Source: Prevotella sp.
GTDB taxonomy: Bacteria > Bacteroidota > Bacteroidia > Bacteroidales > Dysgonomonadaceae
Length of the DNA stretch: 64,000 nucleotides
Direction: 5' to 3'
Assembly: GCA_031285625.1 (NCBI GenBank)
Contig: JAITVV010000043.1
Location: 81,080 to 145,079, forward strand
Part shown: one piece after another, positions 46,634 through 56,473 of the stretch
How the letters are laid out: each line of letters starts with the position of its first letter
How positions within the stretch are numbered: the stretch's first letter is position 1
Position numbers and translations under genes: made by a program
The notes under the pieces: model-generated
Database searches by the model: none
What the model was told of the DNA's origin: nothing
The model's input: only the letters and a program-made list of their open reading frames with translations

Positions 46634-47962
46634 ATGGAAATTTTAAAAGGAACAAAAGAGTTTTTCCCCGGAATCGGAAAAATCAAATTTGAAGGTAAAG
46701 AAAGTAAAAACCCTCTGGCTTACCGTTTTTATGACGAAAACAAAGTGGTGATGGGCAAAACAATGAAGGACTGGATGCGCTTTGCTATGGCATATTGGCA
46801 TACACTTTGCGCAGATGGTGGTGACCCGTTTGGAGGTGCAACTATCCATCATCCTTGGAATATTGGTAATGATGCTATCAGTCAGGCTAAATATAAAATG
46901 GACGCTGCATTTGAGTTCATGACAAAGATGGGACTTAATTTCTATTGTTTCCATGATGTAGACTTAGTTGGTTCGGGCAATTCGTGGTCAGAATATGAGA
47001 AGAACCTGCAAACGATAGTTGACTATGCAAAAGAAAAACAAGCTGCTTCGGGCATCAAGTTGCTATGGGGTACTGCAAATGTATTCAGTCATGAACGTTA
47101 TATGAACGGTGCTTCTACAAACCCTGACTTCAATGTTGTTCCATGTGCAGCCACTCAGGTTAAAAATGCAATTGATGCTACTATTGCTCTGGGTGGATCG
47201 AATTATGTATTCTGGGGTGGCCGCGAAGGTTATATGAGCCTGTTGAATACAGATATGAAACGTGAAAAAGACCACTTGGCACAATTCCTGTCTATGTCTC
47301 GCGACTACGCACGCAAGAATGGATTTACAGGTACATTCCTGATTGAGCCGAAACCAATGGAACCAACTAAACATCAATATGACTTTGATACTGAAACAGT
47401 GATAGGCTTCCTTCGTAATTATGGTCTGGATAAAGACTTTAAAGTAAATATCGAAGTTAACCATGCTACTCTTGCAGGTCATACATTCGAACACGAATTG
47501 CAAGCTGCGGTTGATGCCGGACTACTAGGTAGTATCGATGCAAATCGTGGAGATTATCAAAATGGTTGGGATACAGACCAGTTCCCTCTCGATATCTATG
47601 ATTTTGCACATGCATGGTTGGTATTACTTCCGGCAGGTGGCCTTGGTAACGGTGGTGTAAACTTCGATGCTAAAATCCGTCGTAACTCTACAGATATGGA
47701 CGATTTGTTCATCGCTCATATTTCAGGTATGGATGTGTTTGCACGTGGACTTTTAGTTGCTGCAGATATTCTTGAAAACTCAGATTATAAGAAATTACGC
47801 CAGACTCGTTATGCTTCATTCGATAATGGAGATGGTAAAGCATTTGAGGATGGAAAACTGACTCTTGAAGATTTACGTACAATCGCTCATAAAGTAGGTG
47901 AACCAAAACAAATAAGTGGTAAACAAGAGCTTTATGAAGCAATTGTAAACATGTATATCTAA
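46634..47962 (+). CDS. xylA: Xylose isomerase
   Basis: Converts D-xylose to D-xylulose in the cytoplasm using two divalent metal ions. The 442 residues match the longer (class II) isomerases. Signature motifs are present: [10 protein letters not shown] with the catalytic His, [51 protein letters not shown] and [20 protein letters not shown]. It follows GH30 by 30 bp. Bacteroidota xylose isomerases of this type have been used widely in yeast, so the family is well known. Confidence 0.95.
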   Translation: MEILKGTKEFFPGIGKIKFEGKESKNPLAYRFYDENKVVMGKTMKDWMRFAMAYWHTLCADGGDPFGGATIHHPWNIGNDAISQAKYKMDAAFEFMTKMGLNFYCFHDVDLVGSGNSWSEYEKNLQTIVDYAKEKQAASGIKLLWGTANVFSHERYMNGASTNPDFNVVPCAATQVKNAIDATIALGGSNYVFWGGREGYMSLLNTDMKREKDHLAQFLSMSRDYARKNGFTGTFLIEPKPMEPTKHQYDFDTETVIGFLRNYGLDKDFKVNIEVNHATLAGHTFEHELQAAVDAGLLGSIDANRGDYQNGWDTDQFPLDIYDFAHAWLVLLPAGGLGNGGVNFDAKIRRNSTDMDDLFIAHISGMDVFARGLLVAADILENSDYKKLRQTRYASFDNGDGKAFEDGKLTLEDLRTIAHKVGEPKQISGKQELYEAIVNMYI

Positions 47963-47972
47963 TTACAGATAG

Positions 47973-48003
47973 CAAGCACAAGGCTATAATAATCTTGTGC
48001 TTG
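47973..48003 (+). terminator. Hairpin between xylA and the symporter gene
   Basis: CAAGCACAAG pairs with CTTGTGCTTG (10 bp, 11-nt loop), followed by TTGTACTT. It probably gives partial termination, lowering symporter expression relative to xylA. Confidence 0.6.
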
Positions 48004-48032
48004 TTGTACTTAAATCAAAAAAATCTTGACCG

Positions 48033-49589
48033 ATGAAAAATGAAGCTAGTAAATCATATACTCTGAAACTGACACTGATAGCGACCTTGGGAGGTTTGCT
48101 TTTTGGATATGACACTGCTGTTATATCTGGAACAGTAGAATCCCTTCGTCACTTCTTCATAGAACCGATGGGCTTATCGCTCAACGAAGCGAATGCGATG
48201 GAAGGTTTTGTGATAAGTAGTGCACTCATAGGTTGTATCTTTGGTGCCGCTATGGCGGGCTGGGTAAGCCAGACATTCGGACGTAAAAAAGCATTATTTG
48301 CAGCAGCCGTTCTGTTTTTATTAGCTGCAATTGGTTCAGCATGGCCTGAAATAGGCTTCCGTATGCCTAGTGCCGGAGATCATTCATTTGTATATCACTT
48401 TGTAGCTTACCGTATACTTGGTGGAATAGGTGTCGGAATTGCCTCTATGGTATCGCCGATGTACATTGCTGAAATAGCTCCGCCCGAAAAGCGTGGTAGC
48501 CTGGTTGGGCTCAATCAGTTCGCTATTATATTCGGTATGCTCGTAGTGTATTTTGTAAATTATTTTATAGCCAAACAGGGAGATAGCCAATGGCTGCATG
48601 AAACAGGATGGAGATGGATGTTCGCTTCTTTAGCTATTCCATCTGTTATATTCTTCCTATTATTGTTTATCGCACCTGAAACTCCTAGATGGCTAGTGAT
48701 GAAAGGTCGTACAGAAAAAGCTGAGGGTATCCTGACCAAACTGGTTGGCAGTACCATGGCTAAAAAGGAAATTGAAGAAATCAAACTTAGTTTTGATAAT
48801 GAAGAGCCGGTATCATTGAAACCATACTACAGATTTATGATGACATGGTTGATCCTGTTTGTTGTTGGAATCATTTCATTATCACTAGCAGGGGTTTCCA
48901 GTGCATTGGAGATCTCAATGATCGTCAGTTTCATCATCGCACTTTATGTTCCTATCAAGTCATATGGATTCCTCATTATTATCACCGGGGTATTATTATC
49001 TGCTTTCCAACAGTTTGTAGGTATTAATGTCGTCCTGTATTACGCTCCTGAAATATTCAAGAGTATGGGTTCGGGAACAGACTCAGCGTTGCTACAAACA
49101 ATCATTGTCGGTATCATCAATCTGTCATTTACAGTATTGGCAATTATGACTGTTGATAAATTCGGTCGTAAACCATTACTGATTACAGGTGCCTTGGTTA
49201 TGGCAATATCTATGATCGGTTTGGGAACATCTTTCTCTCAGGGATTACCGGGAGGATTAAAACTTGTATTTATGCTTACTTATACTGCTGGTTTCGCCAT
49301 GTCATGGGGAACTGTATGCTGGGTAATGTTATCCGAAATATTTCCTAACTCGGTGCGTTCCAGTGTAATGTCTATCGCTGTTGCCGCACAATGGGTATCC
49401 AACTTCCTTATTTCATGGACATTCCCTATTATGGACAAAAACGATACATTAGTAAGCATGTTTAACCATGGATTTGCATATTGGGTATATGGCGCATTGG
49501 CAATAATTGCTGCATTGTTTGTATGGAAACGCCTGCCTGAAACTAAAGGTAAAACACTGGAAGACATGGAGAAATTATGGAAAAAATAA
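48033..49589 (+). CDS. xylE: Sugar/H+ symporter, MFS sugar porter family (xylose)
   Basis: Inner-membrane proton-coupled sugar importer of 518 residues with 12 predicted spans. Sugar-porter signatures are visible: GGLLFGYDTAVISG in span 1, FGRKKALF and FGRKPLLITG after spans 2 and 8, ISPMYIAE-like SPMYIAEIAPPEKRGSL, PETPRWLVMKGR before the central loop, and the terminal PETKGKTLEDME. Location behind xylA makes D-xylose the likely substrate; glucose and arabinose porters share these motifs, so specificity is inferred. The symbol follows the xylose assignment. Confidence 0.85.
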   Translation: MKNEASKSYTLKLTLIATLGGLLFGYDTAVISGTVESLRHFFIEPMGLSLNEANAMEGFVISSALIGCIFGAAMAGWVSQTFGRKKALFAAAVLFLLAAIGSAWPEIGFRMPSAGDHSFVYHFVAYRILGGIGVGIASMVSPMYIAEIAPPEKRGSLVGLNQFAIIFGMLVVYFVNYFIAKQGDSQWLHETGWRWMFASLAIPSVIFFLLLFIAPETPRWLVMKGRTEKAEGILTKLVGSTMAKKEIEEIKLSFDNEEPVSLKPYYRFMMTWLILFVVGIISLSLAGVSSALEISMIVSFIIALYVPIKSYGFLIIITGVLLSAFQQFVGINVVLYYAPEIFKSMGSGTDSALLQTIIVGIINLSFTVLAIMTVDKFGRKPLLITGALVMAISMIGLGTSFSQGLPGGLKLVFMLTYTAGFAMSWGTVCWVMLSEIFPNSVRSSVMSIAVAAQWVSNFLISWTFPIMDKNDTLVSMFNHGFAYWVYGALAIIAALFVWKRLPETKGKTLEDMEKLWKK

Positions 49590-49635
49590 TATGATACTTT
49601 GAATTAAATAGGTTAAAAAAAGGTTATTAATTATG

Positions 49636-49666
49636 TCAGAGGTTTGTTGTGATAACAAGCCTCTGA
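49636..49666. terminator. Bidirectional terminator between symporter and ABC permease genes
   Basis: TCAGAGGTTTGTT pairs with AACAAGCCTCTGA (13 bp with one G-U, 5-nt loop) in the gap between convergent genes. Confidence 0.75.
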
Positions 49667-49671
49667 TGCTT

Positions 49672-50784
49672 TTAATTTGTCTTTCTGTAACTGATCACTG
49701 CCCAAATATTGAAAAGTAGAGCAAATCCGATCAAAGCAAATATTTGTGTTGTCAATTCTGCGATTGCACTTCCTTTTAAATAAACCATTCGCATAACCTC
49801 GATAAAGTACCTTAACGGATTAAACCGGGTTATTACCTGAGCCCATTCAGGCATACTGTTTATCGGAGTGAACAGTCCACTCATCAAAATAAGAATCATC
49901 ATAAAAAAGAACATCACAAACATTGCCTGCTGCATTGTATCGGAGTAATTAGAAATAATCAACCCTAGTCCCGACATCACAAGAATGTATATACCCGACA
50001 ATAAGTATATTGTAAGCAGACTTCCTAGAGGAAGCATGCCATATATTATGGCAGCAAGACCAAAACAAATAGTAAGTACTATAAATCCGATAATCCAGTA
50101 TGGAACCAACTTAGCCAGAATAAAAGTAAATTTATTAACAGGGCTTACATTCATTTGCTCTATAGTCCCGACCTCTTTTTCACTTACAATATTAAGGGCA
50201 GGTAAAGCTCCCGTAAGCAATGTAAGCATAATCACCATTAAGGCAGGAATCATAAATACTTTATAATCGAGATGCGGATTAAATTTATATTGTGGCCTGA
50301 TATCTATGACAGGCATACTATTCTTCCCCGATTGGGGTATCTGTTCACTCCTTATCTCTGAGGCAAAATCATTTAGGATAATTCCAAGATAAGATGAGCT
50401 TAATCCCCCTTTCACTCCATTTACTGTATTTGCCGATATCATTACACTGGCAGCACCTTCCCTTACCAGATTTCGTTCAAATCCGGATTCAATATCCAAT
50501 ATAACATCTGCTTTACCCGATTCTATACTATGCAAAGCTTCCTCATTAGAGGCAGATACATCAGTAAGGTGAAAATAACCTGACGAAGTTACTTTATGAG
50601 TTAGCCGCTCGGAATATGTACTATGGTCATTATCTACTATACTGATATTGATATCTTTTACTTCCTGATTGGCAGCCCATGGCATAATAAGCATCATCAT
50701 TATCGGCATACCGATAATCATCCTTGGAATAAAGGAATTTCGAATGATTTGCTTAAACTCTTTTTCTATCAAAAACTTTATCAT
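49672..50784 (-). CDS. ABC exporter permease (ABC-2 type), second copy
   Basis: Membrane subunit of 370 residues: one N-terminal span, a large periplasmic domain (about 45-170), then five spans from about 175, including MIPALMVIMLTLLTGALPALNIV and the coupling-helix region EKEVGTIEQMNVSPVNKF. Typical ABC2_membrane_3 layout, like YbhS/YbhR. It is the last gene of the operon, 18 bp after a homologous permease. The two likely form a heterodimer driven by the two ATPases. Exported compound unknown. Confidence 0.87.
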   Translation of the reverse strand: MIKFLIEKEFKQIIRNSFIPRMIIGMPIMMMLIMPWAANQEVKDINISIVDNDHSTYSERLTHKVTSSGYFHLTDVSASNEEALHSIESGKADVILDIESGFERNLVREGAASVMISANTVNGVKGGLSSSYLGIILNDFASEIRSEQIPQSGKNSMPVIDIRPQYKFNPHLDYKVFMIPALMVIMLTLLTGALPALNIVSEKEVGTIEQMNVSPVNKFTFILAKLVPYWIIGFIVLTICFGLAAIIYGMLPLGSLLTIYLLSGIYILVMSGLGLIISNYSDTMQQAMFVMFFFMMILILMSGLFTPINSMPEWAQVITRFNPLRYFIEVMRMVYLKGSAIAELTTQIFALIGFALLFNIWAVISYRKTN

Positions 50785-50802
50785 AATTTTAGTCTTGATT
50801 GG

Positions 50803-51909
50803 TTAGCTAAGTCTTACTTTAAATTTTTTCAGGCTGACCGTAAGCAGGAATATTGCCATCACGATTAGGATCCCCATTTCTTTGAGGACATAAACCACGC
50901 TAACTCCTTGTATCATCAGTTTCTTAACGGCCGAAATATACCATTTTGCAGGAATAATATCGGATAACCATTGTAATACAACAGGCATGCTCTCTATCGG
51001 ATATATCATTCCCGAAAGCAGCATTACAGGCATCATTAGGCCTATTCCTGATATAAGCATTGCTGTTACCTGTGTGTCGGCAACCGAGGAAATAAACAGC
51101 CCCAAAGCCAATGCTACAAAAATGAAGATAAGTGAGATAATTGCAAGCCAGAATAAGCTTCCTGCTACCGGAACCTCCAGAACAAATACGGAGAGTAACA
51201 ATATCGAAGACAGGTTGACAACCGATAATGTAAAATAAGGAACAGCTTTAGCCAAAATAATATATATGGGCCTGATAGGAGAAGCCAGAAGTACCTCCAT
51301 CGTTCCCATCTCTTTTTCGCGGACAATAGCAATCGAAGTCATCATAGCGCAAATCAATATAAGTATCAGCCCCATAACTCCGGGAACAAAGTTATAAGCT
51401 CCTTTCATCTGCGGATTATATAACATTCTCACTTCTGGTTTTATTTGGAACGGAATATTATATTCACGCATCAATTCCTGCTGATACGAACCTATAATAT
51501 TTGTTGCATATCCAGTAAGGGTAAGCGACTGGTTTGGGTCCGTAGCATCAGCTATCAGCTGTATAGATGCTTCTCCTGTATGCAGGAGGTTTTCATTGAA
51601 ATTCTCTCCGAATACAACCACCAGATTAGCCTTGCCCTCTTTGAAAACTTTTTCTATTTCATCAGGATTACTCAGTATTTGTGCAACGGAAAAATATTCA
51701 CTAGCACCTAGTTGTTCGGTAATCCGTTGTGTCGATATATCCTTTGAAGGATCGAATATAGCCACTTGCGTATTTTTCACTTCCGTAGTGATGGCAAATC
51801 CAAAAAGAATAATCTGTACAACAGGCATTCCTAACAGAATAAGCATAGTACGTTTATCTCTGAAAATATGATAGAACTCTTTTTTGACAAATGATAAAAA
51901 TTGTCTCAT
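50803..51909 (-). CDS. ABC exporter permease (ABC-2 type), first copy
   Basis: A 368-residue homologue of the next gene with the same layout: N-terminal span, periplasmic domain, then a five-span bundle with REKEMGTMEVLLASPIRPIY as the coupling motif. The start codon overlaps the stop of the HXXEE gene by 4 bp (ATGA type), so translation is probably coupled. It works with the second permease and the two ATPases, as in the E. coli YbhFSR exporter. Confidence 0.87.
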   Translation of the reverse strand: MRQFLSFVKKEFYHIFRDKRTMLILLGMPVVQIILFGFAITTEVKNTQVAIFDPSKDISTQRITEQLGASEYFSVAQILSNPDEIEKVFKEGKANLVVVFGENFNENLLHTGEASIQLIADATDPNQSLTLTGYATNIIGSYQQELMREYNIPFQIKPEVRMLYNPQMKGAYNFVPGVMGLILILICAMMTSIAIVREKEMGTMEVLLASPIRPIYIILAKAVPYFTLSVVNLSSILLLSVFVLEVPVAGSLFWLAIISLIFIFVALALGLFISSVADTQVTAMLISGIGLMMPVMLLSGMIYPIESMPVVLQWLSDIIPAKWYISAVKKLMIQGVSVVYVLKEMGILIVMAIFLLTVSLKKFKVRLS

Positions 51910-52424
51910 AGCTGATAGAATTTTTTATTAAATTTTGAAGCCAGGAAATGAGCAAAATATAAATTCAATATCATAATCAGCAGTCCAATAGCAGTCCAGA
52001 TAAGAATTTCCGGCAAAGAAAATATTGTAATTATAGAAATAAAACCAAATATACAATATGGCAATACAAGTATAGAAGTTACAATTGCCGGTATATATCT
52101 GCTTAATATTACCCACTGAATAATATGAATTATTATATGGATAAAGAATGCCATAAAGAGAGCAAGCCATACATTATAATAGCCCAACATTACCGAAACA
52201 AAAGTTACCAGACTGAGCAGAACAAATTCTTCGAAAACAGCAATAGAAAAAGCCGGAACGGACAAGTGTTCCAGTCTGTCAAAAAGTTTTGTCAAAAATG
52301 GGAAACGTTCTTTTATATACATTCCATTTTTTTGTATACATGGCTTAAAAAAGATAATCTCTTCAAAGTCATGTACCATGAATACAATTGGTAATACCCA
52401 AACTATAATATTGAATTTATCCAT
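51906..52424 (-). CDS. HXXEE-domain multi-span membrane protein
   Basis: A 172-residue membrane protein with about five hydrophobic segments. The defining motif HDFEE is at 18-22 (His18, Glu21, Glu22) in the first span, and further polar residues sit in the membrane (VFEEF about 64-68; HIIIHIIQW about 96-104). HXXEE proteins have no established function; the conserved His and Glu residues suggest metal binding or an intramembrane enzyme. The gene is locked into the exporter operon: its ATG directly abuts the TAA of the upstream ATPase, and its stop overlaps the permease start by 4 bp. It is therefore expressed with the exporter in fixed ratio. Confidence 0.75.
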   Translation of the reverse strand: MDKFNIIVWVLPIVFMVHDFEEIIFFKPCIQKNGMYIKERFPFLTKLFDRLEHLSVPAFSIAVFEEFVLLSLVTFVSVMLGYYNVWLALFMAFFIHIIIHIIQWVILSRYIPAIVTSILVLPYCIFGFISIITIFSLPEILIWTAIGLLIMILNLYFAHFLASKFNKKFYQL

Positions 52425-53168
52425 TTAACTATCTCCCCTCTTTGCCGTTCTTGCCAATTGTTGAAAAACATCGTCCATAGTCTCTGCGTTGAACTGATGC
52501 CGTAGGTTCGCAGGGGTATCTAAAGCTTCTATTTTGCCATCGACCATGATAGATACACGTCTGCAATACTCAGCCTCATCCATGTAGTGTGTTGTAACGA
52601 ATATTGTTATCCCCCTGTCCGAAGCCTGATATATCAGTTCCCAGAATTGCCTGCGTGTGACGGGATCGACCCCGCCGGTAGGTTCATCCAAAAAGACTAT
52701 TTTCGGTTCATGAAATATAGAAACTGAAAAAGCCAGTTTTTGCTTCCATCCCAGAGGTAATTCTTTTACCAGTGTATTCTTCTCACTCATAAAACCCAAC
52801 TCTGATAATATTTCGTCCGTTTTGGAAGCAATAACTTTCTCTTTCATACCATAAATTCCTCCAAAAAGACGCATATTTTCCCAGACTTTCAGATCTTCAT
52901 AGAGTGAAAATTTTTGACTCATATATCCAATATTCTTCTTCACACTTTCTTGCTGCTTTGCAATATCGAAACCTGCAACAGTCCCCTTGCCGGACGTAGG
53001 ATAACTTAATCCGCACAGCATACGCATAGCCGTTGTTTTTCCGGCTCCATTTGCACCAAGGAAACCAAAAATTTCGCCCTTGTCTACACTAAAAGATATA
53101 TTGTCTACAGCGGTAAAATTGCCAAACCTTTTAGTCAGGTTTTCAGTATATATTACAGATTCGTTCAT
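52425..53168 (-). CDS. ABC exporter ATPase 2 (degenerate signature, intact H-loop)
   Basis: Nucleotide-binding subunit of 247 residues. Walker A GANGAGKTT, Walker B IVFLDEPTGGVDP and H-loop TTHYMDEAEYC are all present, but the ABC signature is LPLGWKQKL rather than LSGGQ. The frame extends to 53201; ATG at 53168 is preferred because it gives a 4-bp ATGA overlap with the preceding ATPase gene and starts the domain normally (VIYTENLTKRFG). It pairs with ATPase 1 to form an asymmetric dimer. Confidence 0.87.
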   Translation of the reverse strand: MNESVIYTENLTKRFGNFTAVDNISFSVDKGEIFGFLGANGAGKTTAMRMLCGLSYPTSGKGTVAGFDIAKQQESVKKNIGYMSQKFSLYEDLKVWENMRLFGGIYGMKEKVIASKTDEILSELGFMSEKNTLVKELPLGWKQKLAFSVSIFHEPKIVFLDEPTGGVDPVTRRQFWELIYQASDRGITIFVTTHYMDEAEYCRRVSIMVDGKIEALDTPANLRHQFNAETMDDVFQQLARTAKRGDS

Positions 53169-54079
53169 CCCTTTTGATTTTGTGAGAGTTGCATATAACA
53201 ATCCTCAATATTTGGCCGGATCACTTTAATTTGAATATTTGTATGCCCCCTTTCGGTCAGGTACTCCTTCAGATTGTCTTGCGTTAAGGAATTATCTACT
53301 GTTATATGATGCATTTCACCAAATGTAAAACAGGTTTTTATCATAGAGTTCTGTCTGAGATCTTTCAATAATTTATACATCTCATTGCTCTGAATAGCCC
53401 ACAAAGTTTCAGTAAACTGGCTAATGATATTCTGTGGAGTATCTACTTGCAGGAAGCTACCATTCTGTATCAAAGCAATACGGTCACATAATGTCGCCTC
53501 ATCCATATAGGGGGTGGATACCAATATTGTGATATTTTGCTCTTTTAATTTCTTCAGCATCTCCCAGAACTCTTTACGTGAAACCGGATCGACTCCGGTA
53601 GTCGGCTCATCCAGAAACAACACAGTAGGCTTATGTATCAAGGCACAGCTAAGTGCCAGCTTTTGTTTCATACCTCCCGAAAGCTTTCCTGCCCGGCGAG
53701 TCCTAAATGGTTCTATTTGCTGATATATATCTTTTATCAGATGATAATTTTCCTGTATAGTAGTATGGAAAACAGTTGCAAAAAACTCCAGATTTTCTTC
53801 AACTGTCATATCCTGATAAAGGGAAAATTTCCCTGGCATATATCCTATCCTATTCCGGATTTCCTTGTAATCTTTTACAATATCCAATCCATTAACAGTA
53901 GCTGTCCCCGAATCAGCTAAAAGCAGCGTGGTAAGTATACGGAAAAGACTGGTTTTACCTGCACCGTCAGGACCGATTATACCATAAATTTCCCCTTGTT
54001 CTACCTCAAAACTGATATTATTCAGAGCCTGAACATTCTTATAGCTTTTATATATATCCTTTACAGAAATTGCTTTCAT
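53165..54079 (-). CDS. ABC exporter ATPase 1 (intact signature, H-loop His replaced)
   Basis: Nucleotide-binding subunit of 304 residues. Walker A GPDGAGKTS, signature LSGGMKQKL and Walker B VLFLDEPTTGVDP are intact. The switch histidine is missing: the H-loop reads STPYMDEATLC, with Pro in place of His. A C-terminal extension of about 70 residues follows the core. This and ATPase 2 resemble the two halves of the E. coli fused ATPase YbhF, split into separate genes here. It follows the small winged-helix gene by 8 bp. Confidence 0.87.
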   Translation of the reverse strand: MKAISVKDIYKSYKNVQALNNISFEVEQGEIYGIIGPDGAGKTSLFRILTTLLLADSGTATVNGLDIVKDYKEIRNRIGYMPGKFSLYQDMTVEENLEFFATVFHTTIQENYHLIKDIYQQIEPFRTRRAGKLSGGMKQKLALSCALIHKPTVLFLDEPTTGVDPVSRKEFWEMLKKLKEQNITILVSTPYMDEATLCDRIALIQNGSFLQVDTPQNIISQFTETLWAIQSNEMYKLLKDLRQNSMIKTCFTFGEMHHITVDNSLTQDNLKEYLTERGHTNIQIKVIRPNIEDCYMQLSQNQKG

Positions 54080-54087
54080 GTTTATTG

Positions 54088-54288
54088 CTATATAAGTTCG
54101 ATATATAAGTTATTATCCATTTCCTTAAAAACTATTTTGTTTTCACGTAATAGCCATCCCAAGGCAAGATGAATATACATCTCCCTATATTCTGTCATCT
54201 CTATCAACTGGTCTATACTCAGTATACCTTTTGTGTCCAATAGCCGCCAGATAAATCCGGCATCAACGCCAACGATTTCCTTTAACAT
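54088..54288 (-). CDS. Small winged-helix protein (DUF2582/PF10771-like)
   Basis: A 66-residue protein that looks like a lone winged helix: two helices (GFIWRLLDTKGILSIDQLIEMT), a recognition-type helix (MYIHLALGWLLREN) and a beta wing (KIVFKEMDNNLYIEL). The GWLLREnKI pattern matches the small winged-helix family PF10771, from memory. Such proteins are found in Bacteroidota but have no defined role. The gene is inside the exporter operon, 11 bp after the fusion protein gene and 8 bp before ATPase 1, so it may tune operon expression alongside TetR. Confidence 0.68.
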   Translation of the reverse strand: MLKEIVGVDAGFIWRLLDTKGILSIDQLIEMTEYREMYIHLALGWLLRENKIVFKEMDNNLYIELI

Positions 54289-54299
54289 GGCCTTATTTT

Positions 54300-55199
54300 T
54301 TAATTTAATTTCAATTCACCATACATCCCTTTTTTCAGATAACCATCATTCTTAACAGCTAGTTTTACAGCATATACCAGATTGGCCCGTTCGTCGCGGG
54401 TTTGTATCGTTTTAGGCGTAAATTCGGATTTGTCAGATATCCACGTTATTGTACCCTTATACTCTTTCATGTCCTTTTCTCCAAAATCTGCGAATACTTT
54501 TACCTCCTGTCCTATTTTCACCTGGGTTAATTGACTTGAAGTGATATATGCCCTTAGAAACATATTATCCATATCAGCAACCTTAAAGAGTGACTTACCT
54601 TGTGCTGCAAGTTCTCCGGGTTCTGCATATTTAGACAGGATGGTACCCTTTATCGGACTTTTTATTATAGATTTATCTATCTGGTCTTCTAACTGTGCTA
54701 CCTGTACATCAAGCCCGGAACTTTGTTCTGAAATATTCCGGTTCGAATTTTCAAATGTCTCAGTCTGAGCGGCAAGCTGCCTTTCCAGTACATTGATCTG
54801 AGCATTGATATCATCCACCTGCTTTTGATTGGCTGCATTCGATTTTACCAAATTCTCAAAGCGCTTCAGTTCATTTTTTTGAGTAGCAATCTGTTGTCTG
54901 GTAGCAGCTATTTGCCTGGGTATATCCACATGCCCGCTTCTTACCGCTTTCACATTTGTCAAGAGCTGTATTTTCTTTAAATATAGCTGGGTAGTATCAA
55001 TATAACCGATAGCCGTTTCAGGAGTAACCTCCTGCCCTTCTTCCAGATTGAATTGCATCAATCTGCCATTTGCCTCAGCAGAAACAATTATTTCGGTTGT
55101 CTCAAATACGCCGGAAGCATCATAGTCCCCAGCCCCATTTCCACAGGATAAAAACAGAGTTGCAATACTGATAATTGATATATTTTTTATTGTTCTCAT
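54300..55199 (-). CDS. Membrane fusion protein (HlyD/YbhG-like), lipoprotein
   Basis: Periplasmic adaptor linking the inner-membrane ABC exporter to the outer-membrane factor. The 299 residues begin with lipobox FLSC (Cys19). A biotinyl-lipoyl half-domain (VSAEANGRLMQFNLEEGQEV) precedes a long alpha-helical hairpin at about 80-185 (ATRQQIATQKNELKRFENLV). The second lipoyl half (IKSPIKGTILSKYAEPGE) and a beta-barrel domain follow. The hairpin is the part that docks onto the TolC-like protein encoded 3 bp upstream. Confidence 0.88.
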   Translation of the reverse strand: MRTIKNISIISIATLFLSCGNGAGDYDASGVFETTEIIVSAEANGRLMQFNLEEGQEVTPETAIGYIDTTQLYLKKIQLLTNVKAVRSGHVDIPRQIAATRQQIATQKNELKRFENLVKSNAANQKQVDDINAQINVLERQLAAQTETFENSNRNISEQSSGLDVQVAQLEDQIDKSIIKSPIKGTILSKYAEPGELAAQGKSLFKVADMDNMFLRAYITSSQLTQVKIGQEVKVFADFGEKDMKEYKGTITWISDKSEFTPKTIQTRDERANLVYAVKLAVKNDGYLKKGMYGELKLN

Positions 55200-55202
55200 A
55201 TC

Positions 55203-56465
55203 TTAATTATTTGTAGTGAATTTCAAGTTGTAAATGGATAATAATAGTTCTATCTCATGTTGTATCTTATCTTGTCTGGCCATATCTTCGGCAGTAATTT
55301 CCTGCATAAGGTCTGTCACAGTAAGGATACCGTTTGCAACTTTTACTTCCGCTGCTTTTTTCACATTATTGCGAAGTTTGATGATCTCGTCATCATATTT
55401 CAGCAAATCACGGTTTTTATTTATCTCATTTTGTTCTTGTGATGTTTCTATATTAGTATTGAATAAGAATGTTTCCCGCTGAGTCATTATATTATCCTGA
55501 TTTACATCTATCAGCTTATGATCATTCTTTTTAGTATACAGGCTCCCAAAATTCCACGAGAGACGTACTCCTCCTATATAATAGGCTGAGAACTCATTTT
55601 CCAGCATATTCAATCCTGGTTTGCCATAACCTCCGGTCAGATACAGCCCAAGTTTAGGCATATAGCCGGCTTTTATACTTTTACGCTGTGTTTCCAGATT
55701 ATTTAGTTGGGCATCGAAAAGCTCCATTTCCGGCCGATTAATTTGACGCGGAACTATCAAATCTTCTCCTTTCGGTTTTTGCAGAATCGTTTTTTCGGTC
55801 AATGGCTCTCCTATCAGAGTGGAAAGCATTTCCAGATATGATTTTTTGTTAGATAATAGTTGGGTCTTAGTTTGAACAGCTTTCAACTGCTCTACTTTAA
55901 CAGCATCCAGATCAGCCTGATTAGCCACTCCATTCTCAATATAGCTGGTTATGAGGTTATGATTACGTTGAAGTTCATCCTGTAGCAGATCATTTTGCTT
56001 TATTTTAGCATCAATAAGTAATATACCGAAAAACATCTGGTTTACACGGTCATTAATGCTGTACATATCTACATCAAGCTGCTTCTGTTCAACAAGTGAA
56101 GCAGACTTAGTTATATCTTTTTTAGAACTAATTACGCCTCCATCCCAAATTGTCTGAGTAACATCAACTGTTGCAGAGTATTGATCTTTACTCATCCCGG
56201 GAATATCCATTCCTGGAATATCCACAGGAATTTTTGTAACCTCCGACTGATAAGATGCTTTCGCAGTAAGAGAGAACTGAGGCAAATAACCTTTTCCTGC
56301 ATTCGACAAATTATATTCTTTCGATTTATCTATCAGCGCATACCGTTTGATAAGCGGATAATTCTCTTTTGCCATTTGTTGACACTGTTCAATTGTCAGC
56401 AGATTCTGAGAAAATCCGAAAAAAGGAAGAATTATTAGAAGTATAATAAATAAATACTTTTTCAT
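55203..56465 (-). CDS. Outer-membrane efflux protein (TolC family)
   Basis: Outer-membrane exit duct of 420 residues with a signal peptide ending near GFSQ (20). Repeated amphipathic helices typical of the OEP fold occur twice (TIEQCQQMAKENYPLIKRYA near the N-terminus; EINKNRDLLKYDDEIIKLRNNV later). Together with the fusion protein, ATPases and permeases it completes a three-layer exporter. It starts 8 bp after the TetR gene, so regulator and pump share one transcript. Confidence 0.88.
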   Translation of the reverse strand: MKKYLFIILLIILPFFGFSQNLLTIEQCQQMAKENYPLIKRYALIDKSKEYNLSNAGKGYLPQFSLTAKASYQSEVTKIPVDIPGMDIPGMSKDQYSATVDVTQTIWDGGVISSKKDITKSASLVEQKQLDVDMYSINDRVNQMFFGILLIDAKIKQNDLLQDELQRNHNLITSYIENGVANQADLDAVKVEQLKAVQTKTQLLSNKKSYLEMLSTLIGEPLTEKTILQKPKGEDLIVPRQINRPEMELFDAQLNNLETQRKSIKAGYMPKLGLYLTGGYGKPGLNMLENEFSAYYIGGVRLSWNFGSLYTKKNDHKLIDVNQDNIMTQRETFLFNTNIETSQEQNEINKNRDLLKYDDEIIKLRNNVKKAAEVKVANGILTVTDLMQEITAEDMARQDKIQHEIELLLSIYNLKFTTNN

Positions 56466-56473
56466 ATCTGAAT

